64,000 bases of DNA from contig NZ_CP108430.1 in the NCBI RefSeq assembly GCF_041435335.1, positions 9,272,001-9,336,000 on the forward strand, read 5' to 3'. This DNA is from Streptomyces sp. NBC_01283. GTDB taxonomy: Bacteria; Actinomycetota; Actinomycetes; Streptomycetales; Streptomycetaceae. Positions 13,780-23,000 of the stretch are shown piece by piece; the stretch's first letter is position 1, and each line of letters starts with the position of its first letter. The notes under the pieces were generated by a model. It was given only the letters and a program-made list of their open reading frames with translations, made no database searches and was not told where the DNA came from. Both the position numbers and the translations under genes were made by a program.

Positions 13780-16700
13780 GAGTGCTTCTCCTGGCCGGAC
13801 GCGGAAGCGGAGCTGGTCAGTTCGTCGAGTAGTGCCGTTGCGGCATCGACGGCCCGGGGCATTCGCTGGATCGCAGCGGGTGCCCCGGAGCCGTCGTGCC
13901 CTGTGCCCGCCAAGCCGCTGCCACCGATCACGGCAAGCTCCTTGACGATGCTCCTGGCGACGCTTGCGATGGTCGCGCCGCCCAGGAAGTCGGTGATCTG
14001 CAGGGTCAGGCCGAGCCTGCTCTGGATCTCGTTGCGCAGTTCGACGGCCATCAGGGAGTCCAGGCCGAAGCCGGTCAGCGGATCGTCCACGCCGACATCG
14101 GTGGAAGCGGAGCCCAGGACGTCCTTGACGCTGAGCACGAACTGGGCGCAGAGGGTGTCGAGACGCTCGGTCTCACCCAGCGCCAGCAGCTCGGCGGCCG
14201 TGGAGATACGGCTCGCGCGGCGCCGGCCGCGCGAGGACCGGCGGCTGGAGCGGGAGCGGCGGTCACCGGAGCCGTTCACGGCCGGCGCGTCGCCCCTGTC
14301 CTCGGCGGGCGCCGCCGCGGTGCCGTCCCACGGGCGCGGGGGCTGCCAGCAGCGGACCGGATCGAACGGGTACGTGGGCACGGCCACGTTGGCGCGGGTG
14401 TAGTCGCGGTCGAAGCCGGTCCAGTCGATGGGGGCGCCGGCCGCGTACAGCTCGGCCACCGTGCCCAGCAGGACCTCCCAGTCGTCCTGCTTGGGCCGCA
14501 GGCTGGGCAGCAGCAGGTCGTCGTGGCCCGGCGGCAGGGCGTCGCTGATCACGCCCAGCAGCGTGGGGGCGGGGCCGACCTCCACGAAGGTGTGATAACC
14601 CATGGACCGCAGGGTGCGCACACCGTCGGTGAACCGGACGGTTCCGCGGACGTGCCGGCACCAGTAGTCGGGATCCGGCGCCTTGTCCCAGGGCCACAAC
14701 TCGCCGGTGACGTTGGAGATCAGGGGAATGCGCGGGGCGGTGAAAGTGATCTGCTGGGCAGCGCGGCGCAGCGGCTCGAGCACGGGGTCCATCAGCGGGG
14801 AGTGTCCGGCCGACGCGATGTGCAGCCGCTTGGCCTTGACACCGCGGGCGCTGAACGCGGCGCACACGGCCTCGACGAGGTCACGCTCGCCGGAGACCGC
14901 GATGTTCGCGGGGCCGTTGACCGCGGCGATGGCGATCCGCCCCGGGTGCGCGGCGAGCTCGGCGGCGACCTCCTCCTCGGATGCGAAGATCGCGGCCATG
15001 GTGCCGGGCAGCGAGAACTCCTGGATGAGGCGGGCGCGTTCCACCGCGAAGGTCAGCCCGTCCCGCAGGGACATGGCCCCCGCCACACAGGCCGCGACAC
15101 ACTCGCCGAAACTGTGGCCGAGCACGGCGGCGGGCGTGATGCCCCAGGACCGCCACAGCTCGGCCATGGCGTACTCGACGACGAACGTGGCGGGCTGGGC
15201 ATAGGCGGTGTCGTTGATCTGCTGGTCGTCGGCGTCGTCGGGGAACAGGACGGACAGCAGCGGCTTTTCGAGCAGCGGGAGCAGGATCTCGGCGCATTCG
15301 TCGACCGCCCGCCGGAACGTGGGCTGAGTGTCGTACAGGCTTCGGGCCATTCCGGGACGCTGGGCTCCCTGGCCCGTGAAGACGAACACGACCTCGGAGT
15401 TGTCCCCCTCACCCTGCGCCAGGCCGGGCGCGCTCTCGCCGCGGGCGAAGGCGGCGAGCTGACCGGCGACCTCCTCGCGGCTGGAGCCGACGGCGGCGAG
15501 ACGGTGCCGGAAGTGGGAGCGGCCGGTGCCCGCCGCGTGACACACGTCCGCCAGTGAGGTGCCCTCGTCGGCAAGACGGTCGGCGTAGCGGCCGGCGAGC
15601 GCGGTGAGCGCGCTCTCGCTGCGGGCGGACAGCGCCAGGACCGAGGCGGGCCTGCGGTCGTCCTCGGCGGGCGGCGCCGACGGTTGCGGCGCCTGCTCCA
15701 GGATCAGGTGGACGTTGGTGCCGCTCAGCCCGAAACTGCTGACCGCGGCCGTCCGGCGGCCGTCGGTGTGCGGCCACGGGGTCAGAGAGGTGGGCACCTG
15801 GAAGGTCGTGCCGTCGAAGGAGATGTTGGAGTTCAGCCGGTCGAAATGCAGGTTCGGCGGGATCTCGCCGCGCTCCAGGCACACCGCGGCCTTGATGAGC
15901 CCCGCGATGCCGGCGGCCGCCTCCAGGTGGCCGATGTTGGTCTTGACGGCGCCGAGATAGACCGGAGATCCGTGCTCGCGGCCATACACATCGGCGAGTG
16001 CCTCGGCCTCGATGGGGTCTCCGAGGCGGGTGCCCGTGCCGTGGGTCTCGATGTAGCCGACCTGATCGGCCCGCACTCCCGCCGCGTCCAGGGCGCGCTG
16101 GAACACATCGCGCTGCGCGGCGCCGTTCGGCGCGGTGATACCCGCGCTCCGGCCGTCCTGGTTGACCGCGCCGCCGCGCACGACCGCGAGCACACGGTCC
16201 TTGTCACGCAGGGCGTCGGACAGCCGCTTGAGTACCACCACGCCACAGCCCTCGCCGCGGACATAGCCGTCGGCGCTGTCGGAGAAGGTCATGGCGCGGC
16301 CCTGCCGGGAGACCGAGCCGAACTGCGACTGGGAGATCATCAGCATCGGTGAGAGCACCACGTTGACGCCACCGGCCAGGGCCATGTCGCATTCACCGAG
16401 GCGCAGGCTCTGGCACGCCTGGTGGACGGCCAGGAGCGAGGCGGAGCAGGCCGAGTCGACGGTGAGGTTCGGGCCGCGCAGATCGAGGAGGTAGGCGATG
16501 CGGGCCGGTATGAAGGACATCGCGGCGCCGGAACTGGTGTAGGCGCTGACGTCCTCGGGGTGGCGCAACTGGGCGGTGATGTAGTCCCAGGAGGCCGCGC
16601 CCAGGAACACACCGGTACGGCTGCCCGCCAGTCCTGACGGCGCGTGACCCGCGTTCTCCAGGGCTTCCCAGCACACCCGCAGGCTCAGCCGCTGGGCCGG

Positions 16701-17066
16701 GTCCATCGCCGCGGCCTCGCGCTGGGAGATGCCGAAGAAGTCGTGGTCGAAGTGCTCGAGGTCGTCGAGGAACGCGCCGGAGCGGGTGTAGACCTTCCCC
16801 GGCTTCCCGGCCTCCTCGTCGTAGAACGACTCGTGGTCCCACCGCCCGGCGGGTATCTGACCCACCGTGTCGGTGCCCTCCGCCAGCATGCGCCAGTAGG
16901 AGGCGGCGTCGGTCACGCCGCCGGGGAGGCGGCAGCCGGTGCCCACGATGGCGATGGGCTCGGAGCGTGCCCGCTCGTACTCCGCGACCTGCCGCTGGAG
17001 GCGCTCCATCGTCAGGTAGGCGCGCTTGAGCGTGTCGGCCGCTGTCAGGTCCTGTCCCGGCGTCAT
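13776..17066 (-). CDS. Type I PKS module KS-AT(unusual extender)-ACP
   Basis: This 1096-residue module has no reductive domain. The coiled N-terminus is a docking-like segment ([18 protein letters not shown]). KS spans about 35-455 (Cys near 207 in DSACSAS), AT about 558-845 and ACP has Ser near 1002 in GLDSLMA. The AT has GHSFGE near 649 and SAGHS near 751 where malonyl enzymes have HAFH and methylmalonyl ones YASH. xAGHS is associated with ethylmalonyl and other alkylmalonyl substrates, which fits the CCR in the same operon. I take the ATG at 17064-17066, which overlaps the upstream stop. The frame stays open a further 199 codons, but that extension is Arg/Pro-rich shadow sequence inside the previous gene. 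The module should leave a beta-keto thioester unless a trans reductase acts. Confidence 0.94.
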
Positions 17067-20000
17067 CGCTGGGCCCCCTCGTCGATCTGTGTGGTTTTGG
17101 CCATCAGGAGTGCTCCGAGTTCCGCGGCGGACATCGAGTCGAGGTCCACGGATTCGTCCGCGGCGATCCCGTGGGCGTTCTCGGTGGCCGAGGAAGCCGG
17201 TACGGGTCCTGCCGGAACGGCGGGAGGGTCTGCCCGGTCCCCGCCCAGCTCCTGGTGGGACTCCAGCTGGATCCCCATCCGGTCGGCCAGGTACGGCACC
17301 AGGGCGTCGATGGTCGGGAAGCGCCAGGTGACGGTGGAGGGCAACTGGATGCCCAGCGACGACTCCAGGGACTTGCGCAGCTCCAGGGAGAGCAGCGAAT
17401 CGAAGCCCATGCCGGTGATCGGGGCGCTGGTGTCGATCCTGGCCGGATCCGCTCCGATGACGCGGGCGGCGACCGCTCGCCCGTGCTCGGTCAGTACGGC
17501 CCTGCGGCGCCGGCCGGGTTCGACCGCGAGCATCAGGCGGCGTATCTCGTCCTGCGGTCCCGCGGCACCCTGCGTGTCCTGGCCCCCGTCGTCGACGAGG
17601 GTGCGCAGCAGGCCTCCGCCGTGATGGCCGCGCACCCGCTCGTGATCCAGCGGCAGGACGCACACCTGGGCGGCGGAGCTGCTCAGCAGCCGGTCGAGAG
17701 CGGCGATGCCCTGATCGGGGCTGATGCTCTCGATGCCGCGGGCGGCCAGGGACCCACCGCGGTCCGGGTGGGCCGCGAGGCCGATCTGTGCCCAGGGGCC
17801 CCAGTCGATGCTCAGCGCGGGCAGGCCCAGGGAGCGCCGGTGATGGGCCAACGCGTCGACGAAGGCGCTCGCCGCCGCGTAGTTGCCCTGACTGGCCGAG
17901 CCGAGAACGGCGGCGGCCGAGGAGTACAGGACGAAGAAGTCGAGGTCGCGGTCCGACGTGGCCTGGTGCAGATGCCAGGCAGCGGCCGACTTCGGGCCCG
18001 CGACTGACCGGAACCGCTCCGGGGCAAGGCCGGTGAGCAGGCCGTCGTCGAGAATGCCCGCGGCGTGCACGACGCCGGCCAGGGGCGGCAGGGAGCCGTC
18101 CAGGCGGGCGAGCAGGTCGTCCACCGCGCCGCGTCGGGACACATCGGCGGCGGTGACGACGACCTCGGCCCGGGTACGCAGTTCGGCGAGGACGGCCTCG
18201 GCATGCGGTCCCGGGGCATTGCGGCCGACCAGGACCACATGGCGGGCGCCCTGGCCCACGAGGTAGCGGGCCGTCTCCAGGCCCAGCGCGCCGAGGCCGC
18301 CGGTGATCAGATAGGTGCCGGAGGGGCGCACCGGTGCGGCGCCCACAGCGGTCGTCACCGATTCGTTGGCAGCCGGTAGCAGTACGAGCTTGCCGGTGTG
18401 GCGGGCCTTGGCCATCGCGGTGAAGGCCGCGGGGGCGTCGGCGAAGGGGTGCGTGGTGATGGGCAGGGCCGTGAACTCCCCGCGGTCGAAGCCCTCGACG
18501 ACGTCGGCGAACAAGCCGGCGACCCGCTCCGGCTCCTCGCGGATGGTGTGCTCCAGGTCGACGGCCATGAAGGCCCGGTTGCCTTTGAAGAACTCCAGGC
18601 CGATGTGGCTGTTGTCGTAGATGTCGCGCTTGCCGATCTCCACGAAGCGCCCACCGGGCGCGACCAGATCCAGGGAGCGGACCAGTGCCTCGCCGGACGA
18701 GGAGTTGAGGACCACATCGACCCCGCGGCCGCCGGTGAGCGCCCTGATCTCCTCGGCGAAGTCGAGGGTGCGGGAGTCCATGACGTGCTCGACACCGAGA
18801 CCGCGCAGCAGATCCCGCTTGGCCGGAGTGCCGGCCGTGGCGAACACGCGGGCACCGCGGCGGCGGGCGACCTGGAGTGCGGCGAGCCCGACACCTCCGG
18901 TCGCGGAATGGACGAGGACGCTCTCGCCCTCGCCGAGCCGGGCCAACCGCTCCAGGCCGTGGACGGCGGTGAGGAACGCGATGGGCACGGCGGCGGCCTG
19001 CTCGTCGTCGAGTGCCGGGGGAGCGGGGGCCACCAACTGCGCGTCGAGCGTGATGAAGGCCGCCATGCTGCCGGGGCCGGCGGCGATGACCCGGTCGCCG
19101 ACCTGTGGCGCGCTGACGCCCTCACCGACAGCGGTGACCCGGCCGGCGCATTCGGCACCGAGCGGCACGACCCCTTCGGCACCCGGGTAGGAGCCGAGGG
19201 CCTTGAGCACATCACTGAAGTTCAGGCCCGCGGCGGTGACCTCGACCTCGACCTGACCCGGACCCGGCGGAGTGCGGTGCCACCAGGTGGGGCGGAGGCT
19301 GGTGAGACTGCCGGGACGGGCGGCCAGCAGGTGGTGGTTCCCGTCGCGTGCGGCGTCGAAGTTCCAGGCGGGGCGAGGGCCCTGGCCCGGATCGTCGGTG
19401 GGCGCCCAGGGCTGCAGTGCGGGCGTCAGACGGACAGCGCCCCGCAGAGCGACCTGGTCGTTGTCGCCGGAGCCCAGCACCTCGGCGAGCAGGAGCGCGC
19501 CTTCCTCCGCGGGCCTGGCCGGGTCCAAATCGATGACCGAGCTCCGCAGTTCGGTGTGCTCCAGTCCGATCACCCGGGCCAGACCCCACAACGGGGCCTG
19601 CCCGACGTTCAGTTCGTCCCCGTCGGCGGCGTGCTGGGCGCCCCGGGTGAGCAGCACGAGGCGGGGCGCGGGGTCCTGACCGGCCAGCGCGAGTTCCTGC
19701 ACGAGACGGAGCACCGGCAGACCGGCATCGCCGGCCGCGCTCGCCGGTGGCCGGCCGTCGCCCTCCTCGGGAAGGCCGATGTCGAGGGACCAGCCGTGCA
19801 CGATGCCGTCCGGGCCGGTGCCCGAGGCGGTGAGATCGGCCAGCAGCGCCGCGATGTCCTCCCGGCTGCCCGGATCGATCTCGTAGTGGTCCGGGCCGAC
19901 CTTGCGGTAGGCCGGGCCGGTGGTGACGGTCCGGCAGGTGGCGCCGTGCGCGCGCAGCGCGTCGGCGAGACCCGCGGTGGTGCGGGCCTGGTCGACGAAG

Positions 20001-23000
20001 AGCAGCCAGCTGCCCGGCGGCTGCTGGAGGGCTGGGGCGGGCGCGGGTGTGGAGCGCCAGACGAGATCGAGCAGAGCCTCGTCGCGCGGGTCCGCGGTCT
20101 CGGTGCGGTCCAGACGCTGCAGGGTGACGTCGGTGATCTCGCCGACGGCGGCGCCCTCGGCGTCGTACAGGACGACGCGAGCACCGGTGATCGTGTCGGC
20201 GCCGGGCTGCGGCGCCGTGACGGCGGCGTGCGCCCAGCGGGGGGCGACCTGGTCGCCGACGAGGGTGAAGCCGCCGACGGCCACCGGCACGTACGTCGCG
20301 TCCAGAGGCTGGTCCTGTGCGTCGAGGGCGGCACTGAGGACCTGCAGGGCACTGTCGAGCACGACCGGGTGCACAGGGTGCTTGCCGCGGTCGGTGGTCA
20401 GGGCGCTCCGCTCGCGAAGCCGGGCCACGGCCTCGGCCCGGCCCTGCCACAGCTCTTCGATGCCCTGGAAGGCGGGCCCGTACGCCAGCCCGGCGTGGCG
20501 CAGGGCGGCGTAGTGCTCGTCGGACGGGACCGACGTGGCACAGCGTGTGCGGACGGGGGCGAGAGGCTCGGCCGTGGCGACGGGAGCGGTTCGGCGCACG
20601 CCCGCCCGTGCGGCTTCGGTCCAGTCCTCCCCGGCGCCGGACCGGGTGAACAGGCGCACCGTCGCGGTGTCGGCCGTCGCGGGCACCAGCGTGAGCTGCA
20701 GCGTGGACCCGTCGGCCTGTTCGGGCACCACGGAGAGCCGGGTGAAGGCGACATCGTGCAGAACAGCGCCGTCGTCGAGGTGGTCGCGGGCAGCGCCGAG
20801 CGCCGCGTCCAGCATCAGGGCGGCGGGCAGCACGGGACTGCCACCGACTTGATGGTCCGTCAAGTAGGGGAACTCGGCGAGGTCCACCGGGGCCGACCAG
20901 TGGACGGCGTGCGGTGAGAGCGCCGACACGGTGCGCTCGCGCAGCGCCGGATGGCCACGGTGCGCGGACCGGCCTGCCGGACGCAGCTCGCGCCAGCTGC
21001 GGGTGCGCTGCCAGGGATAGGCGGGCAGATCGGTCATCGGCCCGGCGGGACCGTGCACCCGCCTCCAGTCGATCTGGTGGCCGGCGGTGTACAGGCGGCC
21101 GAGTTCGCCGAGCACGGTGGCGCGGCCCGGCTGATCCCGGCGCAGGGACGATACGGCGACCCCGTCGTCGTACGAGGCAAGGCGTTCGGTGACGGCGTCG
21201 GTGAGCATCGGGTGAGGTGACGCCTCGACGAACACGTTGTGGCCGGTGTCGGCGAGCGCGGTGACGGCGGTGTCGAACAAGACCGGCCGGGTGAGGTTGG
21301 ACGCCCAGTACTCGGCGTCGAGCCGGTCACCGGGCACGATCTCCCCGGTGCCGGTGGAGATCATCGGGATGGCGGTGGGCCGGGGCCGCAAGGGGGCAAG
21401 GACCCGCCACAGTTCGGAGGCGACGGGCTCCATCAGGGGGCAGTGGGAGGCGAACTCCACGGACTCGAGGACCTTGCAGTACAGACCGTCGTCGGCCAGG
21501 GACTTGGCGAACGTCTCCAGGGCGTCGTTCTCGCCGGAGAAGACGGTGGAGCCGGGACTGTTGGCGGCAGCGATCCACACCGGCCCCGGGGCGCGCTCGG
21601 CGAGCAGCGTGCGGGCCTCGTCCAGGGAGACGCCCGCGACAGCCATCCGGCCCTTGCCGGTGGCGGCGTGCAGAGCCGTGCCGCGGTGCAGGGCGATCAG
21701 GAGGGCGTCCTCCAGGGAGATCGCACCCGCCACATGGGCCGCGGCGATCTCACCCACGCTGTGTCCGACGACGGCGGCGGGCTCGATGCCCCAGGAGCGC
21801 CACAGAGCGGCGAGCGCGATCTGGACGGCGGTGAGAGCGGGCTGGCCGACCGCGGTGTCGAGCAGCCGGGAACGTGCCGGGTCGGCTGCGAGCTGGTCCA
21901 GGAGCGACCAGTCGGTGTGCCGGCGCAGCAGCGTGTCCGCCCGCTCCAGTACGGCGCTGAAGGCTTGCTCCGCGGCGAGGTCACCGGTGAGCAGCTCGGC
22001 GGCCAGCGGCCACCAGCGGGGCCCCTGTCCGGAGAAGACGAACACCGGTTTCGACTGCTGGCCGGCCCGGCGCACCCCGGTGCTGAGCCCGGTGACACTC
22101 TCCCCGCGGCCGAACGCGGCCAGCGCCGTGCGCAGTTCGGGGGCATCGGCGCCCACGCAGGCCAGCCGGTGCTCGTGGTGGGTGCGGCGGACCGCGGCGG
22201 CCGCCGTGACGTCACGTACGGGCGTCGCGCCGGTGAGCTTGTCCGCGTAACGGGCGGCGAGATCACGCAGGGCCTGCTCGTCCCGGGCGGAGACGGTCAG
22301 CAGCGCGGCGCCCTCGGAGGGGGAGTGGGCGGGAGCGGCGGCCGGTGGCGGTTCCTCCACCACCAGGTGGGCGTTGGTGCCGCCGAAACCGAAGGAACTG
22401 ACGCCGGCCAGAGCCGGGGCAGCCGTGGCCGGCCACGGCTGAAGGGTGTCGGCGACGCGGACCGGGAGCTCGTCGAAGGGAATGTGCGGGTTGGGCGCGC
22501 GGTAGTGCAGCGTCGGCGGCACCATGCGATGGCGGACCATGAGGGCGGTCTTGATCAGCCCTCCGATTCCGGCGGCGGCCTCCATGTGGCCGAGGTTGGA
22601 CTTCACCGAGCCGATCAGGCAGGGCCGGTCCGCGGCACGACCGTCGCCGAGCACACCTCCCAGCGCCTTGGCCTCGATGGGGTCCCCGAGGATGGTGCCG
22701 GTGCCGTGCGCCTCCACGTAGGCGATGTCCGCGGCGCGCACCCCGGCCCTGGCGTGGGCAGCACGTACCACTGCCTGCTGGGCCTTCGGGTTGGGCGCCA
22801 TCAGCCCGTTGCTCGCTCCGTCCTGATTGACGGCGCCGCCGCGGATCACGGCGTGTACCGGATCGCCGTCGGCCAGAGCCCGGCTGAGCGGTTTGAGTAT
22901 CACCACGCCGGCGCCCTCGGAACGCACGTAGCCATCGGCACTCGCGTCGAACGGCTTGCACCGGCCTTCGGCGGACATGACGCCCGCCTTGCTGAAGTTG

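Noticed and set aside
17067..17663. A 199-codon N-terminal extension of the KS-AT-ACP protein
   Set aside because: It lies inside the upstream gene, is Arg/Pro-rich and not PKS-like. The internal ATG has a 4-nt stop overlap and begins a normal docking segment.
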